This document shows positions 53,881 to 62,880 of a stretch of 64,000 nucleotides of DNA, piece by piece. The notes beneath the pieces were generated by a model that ran no database searches, was not told where the DNA came from, and worked only from the letters and a program-made list of their open reading frames with translations. Made by a program: the position numbers and the translations under genes. Position 1 is the stretch's first letter, and each line of letters opens with the position of its first letter. Origin of the DNA: Nephrocerus scutellatus (Eukaryota; Arthropoda; Insecta; Diptera; Pipunculidae); the NCBI GenBank assembly GCA_947095585.1, contig OX352762.1, forward strand, positions 43,760,018-43,824,017, read 5' to 3'.

Positions 53881-54533
53881 TATGTCGTTTTGGACCACCC
53901 GATGCGGTATTGACTGATCAAGGTACCAACTTCTTGAGTAACCTTTTTAGGGAGGTGTGTAAGCTTTTGAAAATCAAAAAGATACAGACAACTCCATACC
54001 ATCCGCAAACAAACGGAGCTTTAGAGCGTAGTCACAGAACGCTAGCTGAATATCTCAGACACTATGTCACCAAAGACCAACGTTAATGGGACACTTGGTT
54101 AACATACGCAATGTTCGTATATAACACGACACCTCATAGTAGCACAAAATTTAGTCCTTTTGAACTTATTTATGGATTTCCTGCACGGATACCCAATTCC
54201 ATAAATAGAAGTCCTCAAGTTTCTTATAATTATTATAACTATGCTACAGAGCTAACGGTCCGTTTGCAACATGGTTATCAGATCGCCAAACAAGTTTCAC
54301 TGGACAAAAAAGAGATGTCAAAAACTTACTACGACAGGGGCTCGAAAGGCAAAAAATTTAATGTAGGTGATAAAGTTTTTATAAAAAACCACACACGAAA
54401 AAATAAGCTCTCTGCATTATGGGAAGGTCCGCATGAGGTAACCAACATAATATCAGATGAGAACACAGAAGTTAAAGTGGGAAATAAATTAAAAATACTC
54501 CATAACAACAACATAAAGATTTTGTCAGAATAG
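53880..54533 (+). pseudogene. Gypsy-D integrase C-terminal two thirds
   Basis: VLTDQGTNFLSNLFREV (second Asp, about 53915), TPYHPQTNGALERSHRTLAE (Glu, about 54025), then, after a TAA at 54085, WLTYAMFVYNTTPHSSTKFS and FELIYGFPARIPN, and the C-terminal DKVFIKNHTRKNKLSALWEG block ending at 54531. Only one clear stop in this part. Confidence 0.88.
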
Positions 54534-54540
54534 TTCAAAA

Positions 54541-54941
54541 ATTTAATCCACTCTCTAAAGGAATTCCTTCATTCCGATGATAAATTTAACTCTTTTAAAA
54601 TCTAAAATTAGCACAACTTCTATAAACGTAACCCCTATTAAACTGCCTTAATACGATGAAAACATTAATCTTACGGAACTTTCTTATCAAGTAGATTTTT
54701 AAAGAGAAAGGAAGGAAAAGGTTTGCAAAACTTGGATAAGCACCATGCTCACCATTATATAGTAATAAATAGTTTGGCCTTAGTAACTTGCATAATCATG
54801 TTGTATATTTATAAATACCATTATAAACTAAAAACCATTGTATCAAAAATAAGACAGCAAACAACAGGGAATAGAAACAATATTCCACCTAATGAGGAAA
54901 CTATCAATAAAGTTTTCGTTATAGAAGAACCTAATCTCTGA
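54541..54941 (+). pseudogene. Probable env C-terminal remnant of Gypsy-D
   Basis: After pol, a frame at 54723-54941 has one strong membrane segment (YIVINSLALVTCIIMLYIYKY, about residues 12-31) with a short basic then polar tail, as at the C-terminus of errantivirus envelope proteins. Upstream to 54541 only scattered pieces exist, so more than 80 percent of a normal env is gone. Another short membrane frame by chance is possible. Confidence 0.45.
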
Positions 54942-55379
54942 GGGCAACCCCAAGAATCAATTATAGAACTAGATAATAACAACACCAACCCAAACTTAAG
55001 CCCAAGATTCACATTGTCATCCTAATAAAAATAATTTAAATAAAAAAAAAAAAAAATATATATATATATAGCAAAAAGGAGAAATGTGTAAAATAACTAT
55101 TTTATAACGATTAAGGAAATTATTAATGTTTAAATCAACATAAAATCTACTCTTCAAATACAAGAGACAAATTATATTAGAAAATACTTTTTCAATACAT
55201 AGGCAAATAATGATATGTAAGCAAAAGAAAAATTTTTTTTTATATTTATGGATTATGGATCTCAAACAAAAAAAAAGAAAACAATATATATTTTTGTAAA
55301 TACATAATGTATGGTAAAATATGGCTATTCAACAATTATATTCCAACCGTGGAATTTCCTTCTTCTAAGGGGGGTGGGA
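54942..55379. promoter_or_regulatory. Gypsy-D 3' leader and polypurine tract
   Basis: A/T-rich, no gene. AAGGGGGGTGGGA at 55367-55379 directly before the LTR is the plus-strand priming tract. Confidence 0.8.
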
Positions 55380-56032
55380 TGTAGTGATCGCACTACATGT
55401 AATCAAATCAACTCTCCTAAATATGATCTTCTTTCCCACGACATCAAATGCGACACAATATCGAAAGTACGCCAAGTACGTGCAGCGCTCACTTTTCATG
55501 TCGGACATAAATATTTCATGTTCATGAGCTCGTCACCCGATACCTACTTCAGCTATAACAAATAGCAATACACATAATTCATGCGCTCGCGGTGCATTCA
55601 ATAATGTGTATATACAAAACTACAGCTATAATGAATAGTAATACACATAATTCATGCGCTCGCGGTGCATTCAAGGATGTGTATATACAACACTGCAGCT
55701 TTAATGAATAGCAATACACATAACTCATGCGCTCGCTGGGCATTCAATGATGTGTATATGCAACACTACAGCTATAAAGCTATAACCAATTGCAATACAC
55801 ATTCCCAGTTGTTCCATACCGAATACAATGCTATACGGCGGCGGATACACACGAAATCCAAAGTCAAGTACAATTATAAATTGTAGGTATAGAGAAGGGT
55901 GAATGGACATCATCAAAGGCAATGGCTGGGTGTATGAACTATATCTAGAGCCATTGACGATGCACTGACTGACTGACTGACTGATGCATTAATATTGGGC
56001 AATAATTTAATTGCTTACCCAGATAATAGTGC
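55380..56032 (+). repeat. Gypsy-D 3' LTR, left part
   Basis: Matches 48251-48940 with few changes, including the 73-bp array. A CTGA microsatellite (55964-55983) is present only here. Cut at ATAATAGTGC by BEL-C; AGTGC (56028-56032) is the target duplication. Confidence 0.88.
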
Positions 56033-56278
56033 TGTTTAGAAGTACTGCGCGTATGAACACGACTTAAGAATGCAATCGTGTACACGCGACCTAATAATGT
56101 CAATACATGAATGACAATGACATTTGCACAGAAAATATTTTTGCTCTCTCTCTCTCTTTGTTAAATCTTCAGCTAAGTTGGATGTGCTTTTCCTCGTTTT
56201 CTTACAAACTAATTATATTTTCATTAAAAGGTTTTCTCAAATTAAAATTGTGGATTTTCTTGTTTTATTGCATAAACG
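56033..56278 (+). repeat. BEL-C 5' LTR (246 bp)
   Basis: Starts TGTTTAGAAGTACTGCGCG and ends TTGCATAAACG (the 3' copy ends in CA). About ten differences from the 3' LTR, partly in a CT microsatellite (56142-56158). Confidence 0.9.
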
Positions 56279-56281
56279 TTC

Positions 56282-56299
56282 TGGTCCTTCGAGCCGGAT
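56282..56299 (+). promoter_or_regulatory. BEL-C primer binding site (tRNA-Tyr type)
   Basis: TGGTCCTTCGAGCCGGAT is the complement of ATCCGGCTCGAAGGACCA, the 3' end of insect tyrosine tRNA. Three bases separate it from the LTR. Confidence 0.85.
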
Positions 56300-56384
56300 T
56301 GCTAAAAATCAGCATTCCTAAAGGTTGCAATAATTCATCTCTAATTTCTAAAAAGCTCAATTTACCTCGTGGCATACCCTTGAA

Positions 56385-57769
56385 ATGGAGAATAGGTTGA
56401 GCACTCTTCGGAAACAAAAGGCCTGTGTATTTTGGAAACTGAATAAAATTATAGACTTCGCAGAAACAATCAACGAATCAACTCTTCTGTCTGAAATTCA
56501 AGCAAGACTAAATCGATGCCGATGCTAGCAGAGTTCACTGACTTCGACACTAAACTGATCTCACTTGATCCAGAAGCAGAAGGTGATCTGACTTTTGGGG
56601 ATGATTACAACATGACCGTCTCAAAGCTGATGAATTGGGTCGGTAAAAAATCAATCGCTCAACAAGTGGTGCCACCCCAGATAGATCACACGTTCAGTTT
56701 CAATAGCTCTAACCTCAATTTCGGTGCAGAAGCTGAGCTCAAACTTCCGAAAATTAACATACCAAAATTTTACGGAAGCTACACAGAATGGCCGTCGTTC
56801 TTCGAACTGTACTCAAAAACCATCCACGATGCGAAAAGATTGAGTGCGGTCCAAAGATTCCAATATTTAAAGAGTTTGCTCTATGGTGAAGCTGCCTCTT
56901 TGCTGCGACACATGTTGGTCACCGAAAACAATTATAGTGTTGCGCTAACAAAGTTGCAAGACCGGTATGACCGAAACCACTCGAGATATGAAGCAAAAAC
57001 TCACGTGGCTGCTCAAGTCGAAGTCACGTCATCAACCTCCAGCCCAGATGGACCGCTCAGCAAGTGTTCGTACTGTGCGAGTTTGCAACACTCATTGTTG
57101 CAATGCAACGACTTCTTAGCATTGAATGTCATCAAACACAGAGAATTCATCCAAGCTAAGCGACGTTGCTATAATTGCCTTAGTATAACGCACACAGCAA
57201 CTCAGTGTTCGAATCGAGGCAGATGTCGCAAATGTAACCAACGTCATCATACGCTTTTGCATATATCGCAACCATCATCTCATTGTGCGACTACGAATCA
57301 AGAAGGATTCTTACATCAGCCGGAAATTCAGAGCTTCTCAGCCACCTGTAACTCAACGGATCAATCTTTGGCAATGTTACCTACTCTCTTGGTAAATGTC
57401 GAAAACTCAACCGGTGGCCTCTCAACGTGTCGTGCACTCTTGGACTCTGGGTCCCAGTTGACCCTAATTATAAACTCGTGTGTGCAACGTCTAAACCTAC
57501 TCAAGGAAAAACCAGACGTATCAATCAGCGGAATCGGGCTCAGCAGCTCTGAACGGACAAAGAGTGTAGTACGACTTAAGATGAAAACTGGCAATCAACA
57601 AATATTGCATATGATGGCCTTTGTCTTACCACGCATCACTTCTAATCTGCCCTCTCACCCAATTAACATTGACTTGGAAAGTATTGATTCAGTGCAGTTG
57701 GCTGATCCCACATTAATCGACAATCTGAGATCGACATCCTTATTGGCTCAGATTTCTTCTTCGAAATAG
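56385..57769 (+). pseudogene. BEL-C gag and protease
   Basis: A plausible start is ATG 56385; a one-base frame change near 56513 leads into the 417-codon frame 56516-57769. Domains: gag DUF1759 (LPKINIPKFYGSYTEWPSF, about 76-95), zinc knuckles CSYCASLQHSLLQC, CYNCLSITHTATQC and CRKCNQRHHTLLH (185-250), retropepsin CRALLDSGSQLTLI (about 305). The usual DUF1759 middle is shortened. A frame change near 57726 shifts the protease tail (GSDFFFEIVRDG) into another frame, so the stop at 57767-57769 is premature. Confidence 0.88.
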
Positions 57770-58046
57770 TTCGTGACGGCACAAAACGTATTAATAACTC
57801 ATGCTTTTTTTTTTTTTTTACAAAATACCGCATTTGGTTGGGTGATAGCAGGCAGAAACGGATAGTGGCAAAATGTCTCAAACGATTGTATAGCGTTACC
57901 CACAGCTATGCAGCTGGTCCAACTCGACGCGACGCTAAAAAGGTTTTGGGAATGGAATCGGTTGGGACCGATTAACCAATTTTATCACCAGAGGAATAAT
58001 TATGTGAAGATCATTTCGTCTAACACACGACCAGAACTGAGAGTGG
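57770..58046. pseudogene. BEL-C protease tail and collapsed RT linker
   Basis: A T run (57806-57819) and a short GWVIAGR-like block (IWLGDSRQKRI) mark the protease/RT linker. Several hundred bases of the usual linker and RT N-terminus are missing before 58050. Confidence 0.6.
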
Positions 58047-59753
58047 TTGTTTCATTGTAATACTTTCAACGTTGCTGTAAGAAGATTTAGAACACTTGAA
58101 AGTCACATGTTGGAGATCCCGAAATCGCAAATTGCATCACCATCTTATTACTTGCCTCACCATGGTGTCTTTAAATCAACAGACTATGGCCCAAAATTAC
58201 GGGTTGTATTTGATGGCTCTGCTCAAGCATTTGAAGGCAAGTCGTTAAATAGCTGCTTAACTGTTGGACCGACTGTTCAAGCTGGTTTATTTAGCATTCT
58301 GTTGCGGTTCCGGGAAAAAAGGTATGTGTTCTCTACAGATATCGAGAAGATGTACCGCCAAGTTATGATGGCCGATTGTGACACAGAGTTTCAGAGAATT
58401 GTTTGGAGAGAAATTCCATCCAGCAGCTTAAAACACTATCGACTCCAAACCGTAACCTATGGGCTGTCCTCATCACCATTCCTTGCATTAGATGTTGTAG
58501 AACTCCATCCAAACATAGCAGACATAATTGATGAATGCAGATACATAGACGACACCATGACCAGAAATGAGTTAATAACCACACTCTCACAATATGATTT
58601 GGAACTTAAAAAATGGAAAGCGAATAGCAGATCATTGTTAAAAGACATTCCGGTTGAACATTGGGACAATGGTGATAAACCATTTTCTATGGAACATTAA
58701 GATTCTTCGGATACAGTCAAGGTATTAGGTGTACGATGGAGTCCCGGCAACGATATAATCACATTCAATGTCCAATTGCACCGAGACCAGGTTCACACCA
58801 AACGAACCGCCTTATCCGATGCTAGTCGGCTTTTTGATCCGGTTGGGTGGCTGGCTCCAGTAGTGATTCGAATGAAGGTTTTCGTGCAGCAATTGTGGAT
58901 GAAAAACATATGCTGGGATGACCCATTACCCGATAATCTGAAGACCGAGTGGTTGACTCTGCGTGAGGATTTGCTGATGGCAAGCTCCATCTCAATTTCG
59001 AGGCATATTGCTACCAACAACAAATCAGTCGTTGAGATTCATGGTTTCAGCGACGCAAGCAAACTTGCATATGCAGCCACCATTTATTTCAAGGTGACCA
59101 ATGGTAGTGAAATCGCAGTTGAATTAATAACAGCAAAAACTAAAGTAGCTCCCATTAAGCAATTGTCGATCCCAAGGTTGGAACTGTCGGGTGCACTATT
59201 ATTATCACGACTAATGAAACTCGTCTTGGCAGAAACGCGGATATCAATAAGTCAAATATATGCTTGGACAGATTCAAAAGACGTACTTGATTGGCTCAGC
59301 GAACATCCAAGTAAGTGGTCTACCTTTATCGGAAATAGAACTGCAGATATTCTAGACATAGTGCCAAGATCATCTTGGAAATATGTACCATCAGAATTAA
59401 ATCCAGCTGATTGTGCATCTCGTGGACGTTCACCCATGTCATTGAAATCTCATTCAATTTGGTGGCATGGTCCTCAATGGTTAGCTGCTTTCTCAGTTAA
59501 ATGGCCAGTACAATCGACCTCACACAATGTTATGATTGGACTGCCTGTACAACACAAATTATTAAATCACAACCACTGGTTCGACGATTTGTTCAGAAAA
59601 TACTCATCGTTTTACAAACTACAACTAGTATTATGTTACATCAAAAGATTCATCGATAATGTTCGTAAACCTAAATCTCTGAGAATTAATTCTTGTTTTC
59701 CCGAAACAGATGAATTGCTGGACGTATTATATCTGATTTGCCGTTACGAGTAG
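58047..59753 (+). pseudogene. BEL-C RT and RNase H
   Basis: RT: SPSYYLPHHGVFKSTDYGP, LRVVFDGSAQAFEGKSLNSC, YVFSTDIEKMYRQVMM (motif A), TVTYGLSSSPFLA, CRYIDDTMT (motif C with Ile-Asp-Asp). About 15 residues after motif C are lost. TAA at 58698 interrupts; the frame after it has TVKVLGVRW, SRLFDPVGWLAPVVI, VEIHGFSDASKLAYAA and AWTDSKDVLDWL (RNase H with catalytic Asp kept), NPADCASRG and IWWHGPQWL, ending at a TAG (59751). Confidence 0.88.
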
Positions 59754-61106
59754 AAACAAATATTTGATGACGAAATATTGGCCCTGCGCAAGGGTAAAGA
59801 GGTCCACCGAAGCAGCTCCTTGAAATCATTGAACCCATTTCTGGACAAGCACAACATCTTGCGGGTGGCTGGACGACTCAATCACAGCAAGTGCACATAC
59901 GATACTAAACACCGCATAATTTTGCATAGCAAATAAGCCATTACAAACCTGATCTTATCTGACGCCCATATCCGATACAAACATGCTGGTCCCTCATTAT
60001 TGGTAAGCGTCGTAAGACAATCATTTTGGATTCCATCTCTAAAAAACAAGGCAAAACGCCTCGTCCGAGACTGTGTCATCTGTCAACGAAACAAGGCAAC
60101 ACTGCGCACGCAATTGATGGCAGATCTACCCAGCTCACGCGTAACAGCTGCTCGTCCATTTGCTAATTGTGGCGTGGATTATGCTGGCCCTTTTGCCTTT
60201 CATCTGCTCAAGGGAAGAGGTCAAAAAACGTATCAGGGATATGTGTGTCTCTTCGTGTGTCCAACAGTAAAAGCAGTTCACATCGAATTTGCAACTGACT
60301 TAACAAGTGACTGTTTCCTTGCGGTGCTCAAGCGAATAGCAGCACTTCGAGTTGTCCCACAAAATCTGTTCAGTGACAATGGCAGAAATTTCGTTGGCGC
60401 TGAGGCCAAGTTAAAGGAAACATTTCATAAGCTAGTTACAAAGTCAACACCAATTCTCAAATATTCATCGAATACTGGCATCAAACGGCATTTCAATCCA
60501 CCTCTAGCTCCACACTTTGGCGGCATATGGGAGGCCGCGGTAAAATCTACGAAGTTCCACCTCAAAAGGGTAGTTGGAAGCACGATTCTCACCATGGAAA
60601 AAATGATCACGTTAGTGACTGAAATAGAAGGGATTCTCAATAGCCGATCGTTGTGTACTAGAACTGATCCAGAAGTCGAAATGCTTACACCGTCACATTT
60701 TCTTATTGGCCATAGCAACGTGAAGATTCCTGAAAAGGATTTAACTGATACAAAGTTATCTTATTTGAATCGATGGCAAATGATACACAAAATTAGTCAG
60801 CATTTTTGGTACCGGTGGCATTTGGAATACTTAAGCACTCTACAAACTCGAAACAAATGGCGGACAGTTACCGATCCAGTTCGAGTCAACGACATTGTGA
60901 TACTTCAGGAGAAGCACATTCCCTCTTGTAAGTGGCCAGTAGGTAGAGTAACACACGTTCACCCTGGCGCAGATGGCCAAGTTCGTGTGGTTACCATCAA
61001 AACGATGGGCGGAATCTTGCAGCGACCAATTACCAAAGTATGCGTTCTTCCAGTGTCTACCAATGAAGTCGAACAACAACAACCAGTACAGAAATTACAT
61101 TCTTAA
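59754..61106 (+). pseudogene. BEL-C integrase
   Basis: ILRVAGRLNHSK and HRIILHSK then a stop (59935), HIRYKHAGPSLLV, RDCVICQRNKA (zinc domain HHCC), NCGVDYAGPF (first Asp), KAVHIEFATDLTSDCFLAV, LFSDNGRNFVGA (second Asp), FGGIWEAAVKSTKFHLKR (Glu), then the BEL C-terminus (SCKWPVGRVTHVHPGADGQ) to a stop at 61106. From about 59940 to 61106 it is open, so the catalytic domain itself is intact. Confidence 0.9.
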
Positions 61107-61198
61107 GCTATTAACTTTGGATCTGAAGGAGCAGCAGCTGTCATCAATAACAATCAAATGCAAATATTTATTCAACCATATGGTTCAAGGAGGGGGTA

Positions 61199-61439
61199 TG
61201 TTTGGAAGTACTGCGCGTATGAACGCGACTTAAGAATGCAATCGTGTACACGCGACTTAATAATGTCAATACATGAATGACAATGACATTGCTCAGAAAT
61301 CATTTTTTCTCTCTCTCTTTGTTAAATCTTCAGCTAAGTTGGATGTGCTTTTCCTCGTTTTCTTACAAACTAATTATATTTTCATTAAAAGGTTTTCTCA
61401 AATTAAAATTGTGGATTTTCTTGTTTTATTGCATAAACA
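61199..61439 (+). repeat. BEL-C 3' LTR (241 bp)
   Basis: Starts TGTTTGGAAGTACTGCGCG, ends TTGCATAAACA, followed by AGTGC (61440-61444). 61107-61198 is the 3' leader with the purine tract. Confidence 0.9.
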
Positions 61440-61444
61440 AGTGC

Positions 61445-61872
61445 GTTGCACTATATATGTAGCATTAATTATTTGATTTATCGATACCCATTGGTGATGG
61501 GTGCATTTCTGTGAACTGTATTTGATTTGGGGATAAAGATCGATTGGATTTGAGAATATAAAAGAGGAGTAAAATCGAGTTGAAAAGTCTGAGTTAATCC
61601 TGAGTTTAAACGAGAAACAATCTAGTAGAGTTCGCAGCCAAGTTAAAGACAGCGGGCCTTCATAGAATTATATAATAGGAAATATAAACTTGTAACTAAA
61701 TATCTATTAGAGGTCGCAGCCAAGCTAAAGACAGCGGGCCTCCCTAGAAATATATAAATAAAAAACTAAATAAATAGAAAATAAAAAAAATTTGTGTTTA
61801 AATTAACTCTCCGCCCAGTAACTCTCCCCTTAGTCTTAAGGAAGCACGGTTACTACTACAGGCGTTAAAACA
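61445..61872 (+). repeat. Gypsy-D 3' LTR, right part
   Basis: Continues the LTR after BEL-C (GTTGCACTATAT to TTAAAACA). Near 61630-61700 it contains an extra partial copy of the GTCGCAGCCAAG..AAAGACAGCGGGCC block (also at 61712), so the 3' LTR has a small internal duplication that the 5' LTR (49136) lacks. Confidence 0.85.
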
Positions 61873-62399
61873 ATCATCATTATTTTTACCGAGTGTCTTG
61901 ATCCACATCACTAACTTATGAAGAGGCAACCACAATGCTCATTCAAATAGAAGCCCTATTAAATTCGAGGCCATTTGTGCTATATCCGATGACGTCACTT
62001 CATATGATGTGCTAACCCCGTGCATTTCTTGATTGGAGAGACATTTACTAGAATTCCCGAACCATATATAAGCCACATCAATTCAAAAGGGGCAAAATAT
62101 ACACAACCAAGTGCAAGAGTTCTGGAGATCGTGCTCGTGGTTTGAGTACCCTAAATCAACGTCATAAATGGCAAACTTAAAAAGAAAATGTATTCATCAA
62201 TCAATTGGTATTAATTAAAGATGAGAACATTCCACAATCTCACTGGATTATTGGACGAATTCAACAAATCCACAGCGGTAATGATGGCCAGATACGAGTC
62301 GCTACAGTAAAAACGATTCGAGGTTTCACGAGAAGGCCCTTTTTAAAATTAATACCCCTACCGATCGACGATCACAACCCAAACAACACTGCTGAATAA
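61873..62399 (+). pseudogene. BEL-B integrase C-terminal part
   Basis: LTYEEATTMLIQIEALLNSR (61905-61960), a decayed middle, then VLIKDENIPQSHWIIGRIQQ and RVATVKTIRGFTRRPFLKLI to the stop at 62397-62399. It continues the core cut at 48250. Frame changes near 61900, 62000 and 62150. Confidence 0.8.
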
Positions 62400-62640
62400 T
62401 CAAACATCACTGAATATAATATATACAGACAAAAGTAAACAACCGATCGAAATAAAAATTACGCAGAAAACTATTTTACTGATGCTGATGTCAAACAGTT
62501 TGATTCTCATATACTACAAGTGGAAAAACTTTTTGCCATGCGATTGGGAATCGAAAATGATTAAATTTCATTTTCAGTTGTTTTTCTATGTAGCAACCCT
62601 TCTTTTTCACACTCATGAAAAATCAGACGTTGGTTAGTTC
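62400..62640. other. BEL-B 3' region and border to hAT
   Basis: A/T-rich, no coding support. A copy of the 5' LTR end (12180-12477) is not visible, so the 3' LTR seems lost; the BEL-B/hAT border lies somewhere here. Confidence 0.4.
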
Positions 62641-62856
62641 GTCAGTTTCATAATGGTTAGCTTGCGAACGAAGCACATTTTTAACCTGTTTTTTTACGAA
62701 CCAGTTCAGTGAACGAATGACCAAGTCGTTCCTTTTTAACCGATTCTTTGGCGAACCGGTTCAGTGAACGAATGAGCATGTCGTTCCTTTTTAACCTGAT
62801 ATTTTCGGTCATTTCGATATTTTGAGTGATCAGGTTAAAAAGATTTGGTTAGATCT
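62641..62856. repeat. hAT subterminal repeats
   Basis: Two 55-bp units (from 62698 and 62753) with GTTCAGTGAACGAATGA and GTCGTTCCTTTTTAACC, containing the palindrome GTTCACTGAAC on the other strand, then AACCTGAT motifs. Such short repeats near the ends are transposase binding sites in hAT elements. Confidence 0.7.
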
Positions 62857-62880
62857 ATTTCGCCCATCACTAGTTCGCAG
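62857..62880. repeat. hAT right inverted repeat and target duplication
   Basis: ATTTCGCCCATCACTA (62857-62872) is the exact inverse of the left end; GTTCGCAG (62873-62880) is the second target copy, one base different from GCTCGCAG on the left. Confidence 0.85.

Larger units (their letters stand above)
56033..61439 (+). mobile_element. BEL-C: complete BEL/Pao element in the Gypsy-D 3' LTR
   Basis: LTRs 56033-56278 and 61199-61439, target duplication AGTGC on both sides, primer site, gag-pol and purine tract AAGGAGGGGGTA (61187-61198). At 5407 bp it is the best preserved LTR element here. Lesions: gag frameshift near 56513, protease frameshift near 57726, RT deletion and several stops. Confidence 0.9.
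48251..61872 (+). mobile_element. Gypsy-D: Ty3/gypsy element (412/mdg1-like pol, env remnant) in BEL-B integrase
   Basis: LTRs 48251-49296 and 55380-61872, the latter split by BEL-C. Primer site 49298-49317, purine tract AAGGGGGGTGGGA (55367-55379). Target duplication AATC (48247-48250 and 61872-61875, sharing its A with the LTR end). BEL-B integrase continues on both sides. Gag, protease, RT, RNase H and integrase are in order but deleted and frameshifted. Confidence 0.88.
12100..62560 (+). mobile_element. BEL-B: BEL/Pao element inserted in hAT and split by four later insertions
   Basis: Plus-strand pieces appear in the order of one BEL element: primer site (12481), gag DUF1759-like part (12640), gag zinc knuckles (16519), protease tail (24209-24610), RNase H end and integrase (47090-48250), integrase C-terminus (61873-62399). 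Each gap is filled by an element whose removal restores the neighbouring frames: LINE, RTE, BEL-A and Gypsy-D. The RT is missing. The 5' LTR ends at 12477; no matching 3' LTR is seen after 62400, so outer limits are approximate. Confidence 0.75.
8431..62872 (-). mobile_element. hAT element (BED-finger type), split by about 53 kb of later insertions
   Basis: The left end 8431 reads TAGTGATGGGCGAAAT and the right end 62872 reads exactly the same on the other strand (16 of 16). The flanks carry an 8-bp duplication, GCTCGCAG (8423-8430) and GTTCGCAG (62873-62880), 7 of 8 identical and of the length made by hAT transposases. Inside, on the minus strand, are a BED zinc finger (near 12042-11890) and a Ser/Thr/Gln-rich linker (8893-8705), interrupted by the Jockey LINE. 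BEL-B and its contents fill the rest. Only about 1.1 kb is hAT, and no catalytic domain remains. Confidence 0.82.
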
